Source: Saprospiraceae bacterium (GTDB taxonomy: Bacteria > Bacteroidota > Bacteroidia > Chitinophagales > Saprospiraceae). From it: a DNA stretch of 8,196 nt. Positions 1 through 5,975 of this stretch are shown here, one piece after another. Numbering within the stretch: the first letter of the stretch is position 1; every line of letters starts with the position of its first letter. Both the position numbers and the translations under genes were made by a program. The notes beneath the pieces are model-generated. The model saw nothing but the letters and a program-made list of their open reading frames with translations. It was not told the DNA's origin and did not search any database. The stretch is taken from contig JACMLK010000260.1 of the NCBI GenBank assembly GCA_014379665.1, forward strand, positions 1 through 8,196. The letters are read 5' to 3'.

Positions 1-75
1 ACCAGATTTCTGCAGCGTCTTCAAGATGCATTGGCACAATATACCTACAGGTACAAGATAAAGTCCCTCCGGTAA
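1..75 (+). CDS. Possible 3' end of an unidentified gene (5' end outside window)
   Basis: Frame 1 is open from the window edge to a TAA at 73-75. It encodes 24 residues ending in YRYKIKSLR, rich in Arg, Gln, Leu and Tyr, as in a basic amphipathic C-terminal helix. I do not recognise the family. Frame 3 is also open (to TGA at 114-116), and a minus-strand reading starting with ATG at 31 (MHLEDAAEIW) cannot be excluded, so the assignment rests only on plausible composition and position upstream of the next plus-strand gene. Confidence is low. Confidence 0.35.
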   Translation, partial: TRFLQRLQDALAQYTYRYKIKSLR

Positions 76-158
76 TTACCCGTACTGTTCCAATTTATTC
101 CCTAAAAACCGAATGAAATAATAATTGGTAACATTCACTGCTATAGTTAGGTTATTTC

Positions 159-166
159 TATTTTTG
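159..166 (+). promoter_or_regulatory. Bacteroidota -7 box for the E1 gene
   Basis: TATTTTTG matches the Bacteroidota sigma-70-type -7 consensus TAnnTTTG exactly. It ends only 4 nt before the ATG at 171, so initiation at the usual distance would give a leaderless or nearly leaderless message. A -33 TTG element at the expected spacing is not convincing (the nearest is a TTC at 134-136). Confidence 0.5.
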
Positions 167-170
167 CAAA

Positions 171-2222
171 ATGAAACCAAATAGGATAGAGACCGATGTT
201 TTGTTGGAGGCATTTAGCCTGATGAGTACTGCCAAATCGATCACTGAGATTCTGGAAGAGCAGTTCAGGGTGGTCTCCAAATACGTGCACGCTACATCCC
301 GGGGTCATGAAGCCATTCAGATTGCACTCGGGATGCAACTTACTCCAAAAGATTTTGTAGCGCCATATTATCGTGATGATGCGATGTTGCTCGCAATTGG
401 CATGCAGCCATTTGATCTTATGTTGCAGTTGCTCGCCAAAAAAGATGATCCGTTTTCAGGAGGCAGGGCTTATTACTGTCATCCCAGTCTTAAGGATCAT
501 GACAAACCCAAAATACCCCATCAGTCATCGGCGACAGGAATGCAGGCCATCCCTACTACCGGCGTAGCTATGGGTATTCAGTACCGGGAAAACACGGGAC
601 TTGAACAGGAGGCCGGTGCCATTGTAGTTTGTTCGTTTGGTGATGCTTCTATTACAGAAGGAGAAGTAGCCGAAGCTTTTCAGATGGCAGCACTGAAACA
701 ATTTCCCATCCTGTATCTGGTCCAGGACAATGGGTGGGATATATCTGCCACAGCTGCAGAGACCAGAGCCATGAATGCTTTTGAATATATAAAGGGGTTT
801 CCGGGTATAGAAGCAGTGACGATAGACGGCAGTGATTTTGTGGAGTGTTATCAGAGTTTACAAAACATCATCGATATCATCAGAAAAGAAAGAAGGCCTT
901 TTTTGGTACATGCCAGGGTGCCTTTACTCAATCACCATACCTCCGGAGTGCGCAAAGAATGGTACAGGGATGATCTGGAAGAACATAAAAAAGACGATCC
1001 TTTTGACAAATTGCAGGCTTATCTCAGAAAAAGCAATATACCGGAGGCTTCGTTAGAGCAGATCATTCAGGAGGCCAAAGAAAAGGTAGCTTCTGACCTG
1101 ATTCGTGCACTTCAGTCTGAAGACCCCGAACCGAAAGATCTGTTTACTCACGATTTTGCGGCAACTCCTGTGACCCAGGAATCCGGTAACAGATGTCCTG
1201 AAGACGCTGACGAAAAAGTGATGGTAGATTGCGCATTGATAGCCATACAGGAACTGATGGAAGACCATAAAGAGTGTCTCCTTTATGGCCAGGATGTAGG
1301 CGGAAGGCTTGGAGGCGTATTCAGAGAAGCGGCTACGCTGGCACAAAAATTCGGAGACTATAGGGTCTTTAATACGGCCATTCAGGAGGCATTTATTGTA
1401 GGCAGTACGGTGGGCATGTCCGCAGTAGGATTAAAGCCCATCGTGGAAGTACAGTTTGCAGATTATATATGGCCGGGTCTCAATCAATTATTTACAGAAG
1501 TGAGCCGGAGTTGTTATCTCTCTGATGGCAAATGGCCGGTTAGTATGATCCTAAGAGTACCCATAGGTGCTTATGGCAGCGGTGGTCCGTTTCACAGCTC
1601 AAGTGTAGAAAGTGTGCTGACTAATATCCGTGGCATCAAAATAGCGTATCCTTCCAACGGTGCTGATCTGAAAGGGCTGATCAAAGCAGCCTATTATGAC
1701 CTTAATCCGGTGGTTATTCTTGAACATAAAGGGCTATACTGGAGCAAAGTAAAGGGGACAGACACAGCCAGACGAAAACTACCATCCAGAGACTACATAT
1801 TGCCGTTGGGTATTGGATTGATGGTGCAGGAAGCCAGTAGTGCAGATAATGAGAACAAAGTATTGATTGTCACCTACGGAATGGGAGTTCATTGGGCATT
1901 AAATGCAGATGTTGATCTGAAACCAAGGGTAGGGATTCTCGACCTCAGGACGTTATACCCATTGGATGAAGCACTGATTTACAGTAAATCAAAGGAATAC
2001 CACAGAATTTTAGTGCTTACCGAAGAACCGGTTCATAATACCTTTGCGCAGAGCATTGCGGCCAGAATCCAGCAACATTGTTTTGAATCATTGGATGCAC
2101 CGGTGGTCACAGTCGGTGCTGAAAATATGCCGGCAATACCCCTTAATGAAGTACTGGAGAAAACCATGTTGCCCAATGCAGAGAAGTTAAGTGAAAGTAT
2201 CAGAAAAATACTTTTGTATTAA
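171..2222 (+). CDS. Fused E1 alpha/beta subunit of a 2-oxoacid (probably branched-chain) dehydrogenase
   Basis: This is a thiamine-diphosphate-dependent E1 component that decarboxylates a 2-oxoacid and transfers the acyl group to lipoyl-E2 in the cytoplasm. Residues about 10-330 are the alpha-type half: SRGHEAIQ at 43-50, YYRDD at 66-70, the TPP-binding start GDA at 157-159 and its partner DNGWDIS at 186-192, and the loop NHHTSG at 254-259 with the expected active-site histidine. Residues about 345-683 are the beta-type half: YGQDVGG at 372-378, IQEAFIVG at 404-411 with probable catalytic Glu406, and QFADYIWPG at 428-436. At 683 aa it matches the fused alpha-beta form common in Bacteroidota. 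The TPP motif has GDA...DN in place of textbook GDG...NN; my recollection is that this variant occurs in this fused group. Substrate preference for branched-chain oxoacids is inferred from the family, not shown. No E2 or E3 gene is adjacent. The ATG at 171 is chosen because the -7 box lies just before it. Confidence 0.93.
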   Translation: MKPNRIETDVLLEAFSLMSTAKSITEILEEQFRVVSKYVHATSRGHEAIQIALGMQLTPKDFVAPYYRDDAMLLAIGMQPFDLMLQLLAKKDDPFSGGRAYYCHPSLKDHDKPKIPHQSSATGMQAIPTTGVAMGIQYRENTGLEQEAGAIVVCSFGDASITEGEVAEAFQMAALKQFPILYLVQDNGWDISATAAETRAMNAFEYIKGFPGIEAVTIDGSDFVECYQSLQNIIDIIRKERRPFLVHARVPLLNHHTSGVRKEWYRDDLEEHKKDDPFDKLQAYLRKSNIPEASLEQIIQEAKEKVASDLIRALQSEDPEPKDLFTHDFAATPVTQESGNRCPEDADEKVMVDCALIAIQELMEDHKECLLYGQDVGGRLGGVFREAATLAQKFGDYRVFNTAIQEAFIVGSTVGMSAVGLKPIVEVQFADYIWPGLNQLFTEVSRSCYLSDGKWPVSMILRVPIGAYGSGGPFHSSSVESVLTNIRGIKIAYPSNGADLKGLIKAAYYDLNPVVILEHKGLYWSKVKGTDTARRKLPSRDYILPLGIGLMVQEASSADNENKVLIVTYGMGVHWALNADVDLKPRVGILDLRTLYPLDEALIYSKSKEYHRILVLTEEPVHNTFAQSIAARIQQHCFESLDAPVVTVGAENMPAIPLNEVLEKTMLPNAEKLSESIRKILLY

Positions 2223-2301
2223 AGCAACCTTTTGGGCAGTCACTTCGTCTTTAGCAGATAGTTTATAATCTCTTTCGTTAACACCATTAATTTATAATAT
2301 C

Positions 2302-2982
2302 ATGAGACTTCTTTTTTCTGTTTTATTTTCTCTTTGCCTTATGTCTGTTGGATTTGGCCAGAGTAAAACACTTCCATCATTCACGTCCATTTCGACAAGT
2401 GGTAGTGTCAAGGTCGAACTTGTCAAAGGTGATCAGTCCAAAGCAGAATATACCATCGTCAAAGGTAGTGCTGATGATCTAATCATCGAAGTAACCGGAG
2501 GAGAGCTGGATGTGAAAATAAAATCTAAAAACTCATTCTGGAACAGATCTGAAACCAAAGCAAACGTTACCGTGTATTATCAGACGTTGAATGAAATCGA
2601 TTGTTCAGCCGGATCAAGTATCTCATCAAATTCAGAAATAAAAGCAAGTGTCATGGATATTGATGCCTCAAGTGGTGCTAAATGTCAGGTTAAAGTACAA
2701 AGCGATGGCATAAAAGTCAGTACGTCTTCAGGATCAAAAGTCACCGTATCCGGCACTACCGGTTCTGCTACTTATGATGCATCATCCGGTGCCAGAATTG
2801 ATGCCGTAAATTTAGTGGCTTCAGATGCCGATGCGGATGTATCATCCGGTGGGAGTATCTCTTTGTTTGCATCCAAAAAATTGAAAGCAGAAGCCAGTTC
2901 AGGAGGTAACATCAAATACAGAGGCAATCCGGCAAGCACCAATATTGATTCGGGCATGTCGGGAAGTATTAGTTCTTTTTAA
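2302..2982 (+). CDS. Secreted DUF2807 (head GIN domain) protein
   Basis: This 226-aa exported protein has an N-terminal signal peptide: basic MR, a hydrophobic stretch at residues 3-17, and likely cleavage near VGFG-QSK around residue 20. The mature part opens with FTSISTSGSVKVELVKG and then repeats short beta-strand units rich in Ser, Gly, Asp and Ala, such as DASSGAK, STSSGSK, DASSGAR, DVSSGG and EASSGG. This is the pattern of the DUF2807/GIN beta-solenoid family (Pfam 'putative auto-transporter adhesin, head GIN domain'), which is abundant in Bacteroidota. The molecular function is not established; a cell-envelope or surface role is inferred from export and fold. It lies 79 bp after the E1 gene on the same strand, but the functions look unrelated. 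No clear TAnnTTTG box is seen in the gap, so read-through from the E1 promoter is possible. The ATG at 2302 is chosen because it gives a complete signal peptide directly. Confidence 0.88.
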   Translation: MRLLFSVLFSLCLMSVGFGQSKTLPSFTSISTSGSVKVELVKGDQSKAEYTIVKGSADDLIIEVTGGELDVKIKSKNSFWNRSETKANVTVYYQTLNEIDCSAGSSISSNSEIKASVMDIDASSGAKCQVKVQSDGIKVSTSSGSKVTVSGTTGSATYDASSGARIDAVNLVASDADADVSSGGSISLFASKKLKAEASSGGNIKYRGNPASTNIDSGMSGSISSF

Positions 2983-3288
2983 GCTAAGAAAGTAACTTAA
3001 ATCTATACTGTTTTAAACTTTTCTAATTAGGGTAGTGATTTGCCTCCTAGGTAATTCGTACATTTCACTATTAACTACGAAAGCGTCATATCCGTATCGG
3101 GTATGGGCAAGTCAGGTATATTGGTCCTAATTGCCAGTAGTTATATTCCCCAACTCCATGATGTAATTTTGGCAGAATTTTTAATTCCGAGATTCACATT
3201 GTGTGATAAACTCCCTGTTAATTCAAAATGATTGTCAACGGATCGTCCTATGGTGATCCTGTTTTGGTTATATGTATTTTTAATGATT
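2983..3288. other. Non-coding stretch after the DUF2807 gene
   Basis: I see no supported gene here. No hairpin followed by a T-tract is evident after the stop at 2980-2982, so the DUF2807 message may end without an intrinsic terminator. The longest plus-strand reading with an ATG (3103-3231, 42 codons) has no recognisable domain and no nearby promoter. Confidence 0.5.
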
Positions 3289-3394
3289 CATACATCATCC
3301 ATACTTTATCCATACTTTATCCATACTTTATCCATACTTTATCCATACTTTATCCATACTTTATCCATGCTTTATCTATGCTTTATCTATACTT
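3289..3394. repeat. 11-bp direct tandem repeat array (unit CATACTTTATC)
   Basis: Six perfect, uninterrupted copies of CATACTTTATC occupy 3300-3365. A diverged copy precedes them (CATACATCATC, 3289-3299), and two diverged copies follow (CATGCTTTATC at 3366-3376 and TATGCTTTATC at 3377-3387), then a partial copy beginning TATACTT. The 11-bp period is close to one helical turn, so every copy faces the same side of the DNA. An inverted copy, GATAAAGTATA, lies at 3425-3435. Each junction creates TTATCCATA, one base from the DnaA-box consensus TTATCCACA. Because 11 is not a multiple of 3, the array stays open in more than one frame, giving low-complexity reading frames that I do not regard as genes. 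The function is unknown: a protein-binding array and a slippage-generated simple repeat are both possible. Confidence 0.9.
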
Positions 3395-3550
3395 TTTTTA
3401 TGCAAGATCAATGCATGATAATTAGATAAAGTATACGTTATATTTGCATGAAATATAGGAATAAAATATATCAATTATAGATATAATTTTTAATATCTAT
3501 ACTTAATATAAAAAGGATAAGTTTAGTTATATAATAGAAGTTGTTCACCA
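3395..3550. other. Very AT-rich tract flanking the 11-bp array
   Basis: This tract is composed almost entirely of A and T with only scattered G/C, in sharp contrast to the GC-rich elements that begin at about 3554. It contains the inverted 11-bp copy at 3425-3435 and a promoter-like box at 3439-3446. It has no reading frame of credible length; the ATG at 3449 opens only about ten codons. It would melt easily, as seen at promoters and at DNA-unwinding elements, but nothing here proves either role. Confidence 0.6.
3439..3446 (+). promoter_or_regulatory. Orphan Bacteroidota-type -7 box
   Basis: TATATTTG matches TAnnTTTG exactly but has no open reading frame downstream before the BIME-like elements, and no clear -33 TTG. 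In such an AT-rich tract a chance match is quite possible. If active, it would make a transcript running through the structured repeats at 3554-3778 and antisense to the 3' end of the lipoprotein gene. Confidence 0.25.
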
Positions 3551-3553
3551 CTT

Positions 3554-3644
3554 CCGGTCGGATGACTTCAAGGCATCCCACCGGTATACGAGGTACTCTT
3601 CCATGGAATCATAGTGGTGGGACGGCGAAGAGCCGTCCGACCAC
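3554..3644. repeat. REP/BIME-like element, copy A (two inverted hairpins)
   Basis: Hairpin 1 (3554-3584) pairs CCGGT/ACCGG and GGATG/CATCC around a C-C mismatch with a 9-nt loop. Hairpin 2 (3614-3644) pairs GTGGT/ACCAC and GGACGGC/GCCGTCC around a G-G mismatch with loop GAAGA. Read on the opposite strand, hairpin 2 starts GGTCGGACGGC, close to hairpin 1's GGTCGGATGAC. The element is therefore two related palindromic units in opposite orientation, the layout of bacterial interspersed mosaic elements built from REP sequences. The octamer AATCATAG directly precedes hairpin 2 and is shared with copy B. It is GC-rich in an AT-rich setting. Confidence 0.75.
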
Positions 3645-3694
3645 AGGCTCGAAAGGAGGAAGCGGTAGTTGTTGAATTAGCAGGAGTTACTCTC

Positions 3695-3778
3695 CCGGTC
3701 GGATGACTCCATGGCATCCGATAGGTAAGGGCTTCACGCAAATCATAGCGGTGGGACGGCGACGAGCCGTCCGACCGC
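3695..3778. repeat. REP/BIME-like element, copy B (two inverted hairpins)
   Basis: This is a second, diverged copy in the same orientation as copy A, starting 141 bp downstream of it. Hairpin 1 (3695-3725) pairs CCGGTCGGATG with CATCCGATAGG, with one G-A mismatch and one G-U pair; the C-C mismatch of copy A is a C-G pair here. Hairpin 2 (3748-3778) pairs GCGGT/ACCGC and GGACGGC/GCCGTCC around a G-G mismatch with loop GACGA. The second base pair of hairpin 2 is T-A in copy A and C-G here, a compensatory change. The right edge is 24 bp from the stop codon of the minus-strand lipoprotein gene. Hairpin 2 could protect or end that message, though no T-tract follows it. Confidence 0.75.
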
Positions 3779-3802
3779 ATATTAAAGGAAAATTGACGGA
3801 GT

Positions 3803-4426
3803 TTACTTTTTAAATTTGGTGTAGGGCAATTTTTTACTTGCTATCCGCATCACTTCATCCACCAACTGATCAGAGCTGCTAAAGAGACCACCCGAAACGG
3901 AATGGCTGAAATTCCATATCATTTTATTGGTGTTTCTATCGTGTAACTCCATAGTTACGATTACCTCATTGGTAGTGCCAAAACCAAATAACACTGTAGT
4001 GGCAATGGCGGCTCCAGTAGACATTGGCTTAGACAATTTAAAATTGGAAGTCAATATGGCATCCACATCGAGTAATGAGGTCATTTCATTTGGGGTCATC
4101 ATTTTGCCGGCAACATCACTGTTATGTAGTTTCGCCTGAGTGGTGGTAGCATCAAGAATATCTACATTAATTTTATTCTGGCTTTTTCTTTTGAGAAGCC
4201 AACTCACGATTTCATACTGAAATGATTCTGATTCTTTGACAGACATCTTGGATAATTCATCGCTACTTACATTTTTCTGTGCCGGAATGGTCACTTTTGG
4301 AGGGGCAACTGCAATTATTTTATGGTTTGCTGAAGCTGCCTCGGCTTCGGGACTGTAATATACCTTAGCGCATGAAACACAAATGACGATTGCAGTAAAG
4401 CAAAATAAGTTATAAAATGATTTCAT
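3803..4426 (-). CDS. Putative outer-membrane lipoprotein of unknown function (LpoB/CsgG-like suspected)
   Basis: This 207-aa protein has a lipoprotein signal: MKSFYNLF, a hydrophobic core, then ICVSC with the lipidated Cys at residue 19. The mature part has KIIAVAPPKVTIPA at 36-49, a mixed helix segment, LLDVDAILTSNFKLSKP at 118-134, then VIVTMELHDRNTNKMIW at 155-171 and EVMRIASKKLP at 191-201. A short strand 'IAVAPP', an 'LDVDAIL' strand, a 'V.V...L.D..TNK.IW' strand pair and a closing helix ending in LP recall periplasmic LpoB, GNA1162 and CsgG-type lipoproteins. This is a fold-level guess, not an identification. The Gly/Ala-rich stretch GAAIATTVLFGFG at 138-150 interrupts the strands. A -7 box lies 30 bp upstream. 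It is downstream of the thioredoxin-MsrA-like gene on the same strand, 167 bp away, and likely transcribed on its own. Confidence 0.82.
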   Translation of the reverse strand: MKSFYNLFCFTAIVICVSCAKVYYSPEAEAASANHKIIAVAPPKVTIPAQKNVSSDELSKMSVKESESFQYEIVSWLLKRKSQNKINVDILDATTTQAKLHNSDVAGKMMTPNEMTSLLDVDAILTSNFKLSKPMSTGAAIATTVLFGFGTTNEVIVTMELHDRNTNKMIWNFSHSVSGGLFSSSDQLVDEVMRIASKKLPYTKFKK

Positions 4427-4455
4427 TTTTTGTGGTTTATATTTTAAAAGAGGGT

Positions 4456-4463
4456 CAAATGTA
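4456..4463 (-). promoter_or_regulatory. Bacteroidota -7 box for the lipoprotein gene
   Basis: On the minus strand TACATTTG matches TAnnTTTG exactly, ending 29 nt before the ATG at 4426 and leaving an A-rich leader of about 23 nt. The expected -33 position holds only a T-rich run rather than a clean TTG. Confidence 0.55.
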
Positions 4464-4536
4464 GCTTAAGTTTGTTTGGAAAAATATTTTTGCCTTGTTT
4501 AATTACAAATAAGATTATGTTCTTTGCTAAGTTGCT

Positions 4537-4563
4537 GATTTGTTAGATTTGTTGGATTTGTTA
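4537..4563. repeat. Short 9-bp tandem repeat, three copies
   Basis: GATTTGTTA, GATTTGTTG and GATTTGTTA occur in direct succession just past the 3' end of the thioredoxin-MsrA-like gene. It is a simple repeat with no evident role. Confidence 0.7.
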
Positions 4564-4593
4564 AATTCTTTTTCTGCAGACTTTGGATAGAAT

Positions 4594-5592
4594 TTATTTA
4601 TACCAGACATCAACGATATTATTTCCGGTTTGATTTTTTGTAGATTTTTTATCTCTTAGCACGGAGAGTTGTCGTGGGGATAAATATACGGAAGGATCTT
4701 CGCCTATGGAAATTGCGCGGTTAACGATTGTTTTTTGAAGGAGTGTCATGGGAATCACTTTATACTTCGATGTAGTCAGATAATATTTGTCTTCCGGATC
4801 TTTCCTGTAGGTGCCGACGGGCAGAATGTGATTTTTGGTGTCTTTTTTTTGGATAGGGGCATAAATGGCATCCGCACAGCCGGCTTTTTTAGCCTTTGTT
4901 ATGATATCATCCATATTGGTTCTATCAGTATCATACACTATTTTCACTACTTCTTTTCCAAACATATACCCTGCTTCTGTACCAATAACCCCATTGATTA
5001 CACCGATTTCCTTTTCCCCCTTCCAGAAACAATACATACCCAAATAGAATTCTTCTGCTTTTTTATTGTCAAGCACATTTGTTTCCAAAAGTAAAATCTC
5101 TATATATTTTGGTATTTCCTGACCTGAAGCCATCAATGCTTCTTTAATGGAAAATATAGTTTTGCTTTTAAATCTGAAATCAGGTTGTCTTTCGACTATG
5201 TCCATCCCGTTTTTGTCCACTATTCTGATGACAGGATTATTCCAGGCTGGTTCTTTGTATTTTTCAATTATTTTTTTGTCGTGTCCTCCCTGGTTATTAT
5301 AGATACAAAGTGGTATGAAACAACTTTCAATGACTTCGACAATAAGTGGATGAGACATGATGTCATTGCCAAATGTGGTGCAGTTGCCGCAGCCGGGTAC
5401 CTCCTGAAACAGGATTAAAATGGGTTGATTCCTTTCTGCGGATGCCTTAAGTGCGTCATCATAATTTCTCAGCCAACTGACTTTACCTAGTTCTACAGGA
5501 TTTTGTTTATTGTAAGAAAATAACTGACCTTGAATACTCATTGTGACAGAGAAATTTAAGATAATTCCGAGAATGATTATACGACAAGACAT
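4594..5592 (-). CDS. Secreted thioredoxin-fold protein fused to an MsrA-like domain
   Basis: This 332-aa exported protein has an N-terminal signal (hydrophobic residues 4-20, likely cleavage near QG-Q at 22-23). Residues about 35-150 form a thioredoxin-like domain: QPILILFQEVPGCGNC with the CxxC pair Cys68/Cys71, and NNPV with the expected cis-Pro120. Residues about 180-300 resemble peptide-methionine sulfoxide reductase A: MYCFWKGEKE with the likely catalytic Cys188 in a CFW..E context, GVIGTEAGYM at 201-210, EVVKIVYD at 214-221, and a late YYLTTSKYKVIPMTLLQ stretch at 270-286. The MsrA hallmark GCFWG is YCFWK here. I infer an extracytoplasmic repair protein in which the thioredoxin domain may recycle the MsrA-like active site, by analogy with Neisseria PilB. 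Activity is not shown, and the second half could instead be a degenerate sensor. A -7 box at 5610-5617 supports the ATG at 5592. Confidence 0.85.
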   Translation of the reverse strand: MSCRIIILGIILNFSVTMSIQGQLFSYNKQNPVELGKVSWLRNYDDALKASAERNQPILILFQEVPGCGNCTTFGNDIMSHPLIVEVIESCFIPLCIYNNQGGHDKKIIEKYKEPAWNNPVIRIVDKNGMDIVERQPDFRFKSKTIFSIKEALMASGQEIPKYIEILLLETNVLDNKKAEEFYLGMYCFWKGEKEIGVINGVIGTEAGYMFGKEVVKIVYDTDRTNMDDIITKAKKAGCADAIYAPIQKKDTKNHILPVGTYRKDPEDKYYLTTSKYKVIPMTLLQKTIVNRAISIGEDPSVYLSPRQLSVLRDKKSTKNQTGNNIVDVWYK

Positions 5593-5609
5593 AATTCTGT
5601 TTTTATTTT

Positions 5610-5617
5610 CAAAATTA
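5610..5617 (-). promoter_or_regulatory. Bacteroidota -7 box for the thioredoxin-MsrA-like gene
   Basis: On the minus strand TAATTTTG matches TAnnTTTG exactly, ending 17 nt before the ATG at 5592. The predicted leader is short, about 11 nt, and A-rich. No clean -33 TTG is visible. Confidence 0.5.
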
Positions 5618-5729
5618 ATAAAATATAGAGACTGAACTGATTATTTCTAGTTTAAATGAGCTGTGTTTAAAAAAGTGCATAAATATATTTGGGGTTAATG
5701 CTTTTTTTGGCGATTTTTACCCATCCCCG

Positions 5730-5753
5730 ACCCTTCCCTTGAAAAGGAAGGGT
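5730..5753. repeat. Hairpin ACCCTTCC/GGAAGGGT
   Basis: This is a perfect 8-bp stem with an 8-nt loop (CTTGAAAA); the stem extends by two more pairs if one C is bulged. It is GC-rich against AT-rich flanks and lacks a T-tract on either strand, so it is not a clear terminator. From memory, similar 'CCCTTCCC...GGGAAGGG' palindromes are scattered in Bacteroidota intergenic regions, so a dispersed repeat is likely. Confidence 0.55.
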
Positions 5754-5900
5754 GACTCATGAGCTGGGCATTTGGACGTAATTTTTCAGGAATAGCTTTT
5801 ATTTGACGCGTAGGGTCTAGCAACTTCCCCCTAAGATGTGTGCAACGGTAGCTCAGGAATGAAGGTGACTCGCGTGCCTGGCTTTTGTCCGTATTTCTTT
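5747..5900. repeat. Degenerate direct repeat of about 40 bp, two copies
   Basis: The first copy (5747-5787, starting GAAGGGTGACTCATGAGC) and the second (5860-5900, containing GAAGGTGACTCGCGTGCC) share order and spacing of GAAGG-TGACTC, GC..GGC, TTTG, CGTA and a T-rich end. They are separated by about 73 bp without a gene. Many mismatches and a small indel show that the duplication is old or the similarity partly fortuitous. Confidence 0.45.
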
Positions 5901-5975
5901 AATAAAAACTGTACTTTGATACTTAGGCATTAAACACTTTAAATGATGCGGAGATATAAAATTTAAAACTTAAAT

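Noticed and set aside
1053..1346. Minus-strand 97-codon frame inside the E1 gene
   Set aside because: It is a shadow of a strongly supported conserved enzyme on the other strand.
3103..3231. Plus-strand 42-codon frame beginning MGKSGILVLIASS
   Set aside because: GMGKSG recalls sugar-phosphate isomerase (KpsF-type) sequences, but the similarity is a few residues, the frame is short, and no promoter or flanking domain supports a gene or pseudogene.
3228..3429. Two overlapping plus-strand reading frames of 65 codons with repeated Tyr-Pro-Tyr-Phe-Ile-His residues
   Set aside because: Both come from the 11-bp tandem array, which stays open in several frames because the unit has no stop. The products are low-complexity, and no ribosome-binding site or promoter precedes them.
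3554..3778. CRISPR array
   Set aside because: There are only two repeat-like units, of unequal length, with internal hairpins and divergent sequence; no regular spacers and no cas genes.
3748..3778. Intrinsic terminator for the minus-strand lipoprotein gene
   Set aside because: The hairpin is strong and well placed, but on the minus strand it is followed by TATGATTTG rather than a T-tract; better explained as part of the BIME-like element.
3568..3780. Minus-strand 70-codon reading frame
   Set aside because: It lies entirely across the two BIME-like elements; the GC-rich palindromes lack stops, and the product has no recognisable domain.
4537..4563. Regulatory triple operator
   Set aside because: The three 9-bp units lie past the end of a gene rather than at a promoter, and simple T/G-rich repeats of this size arise easily by slippage.
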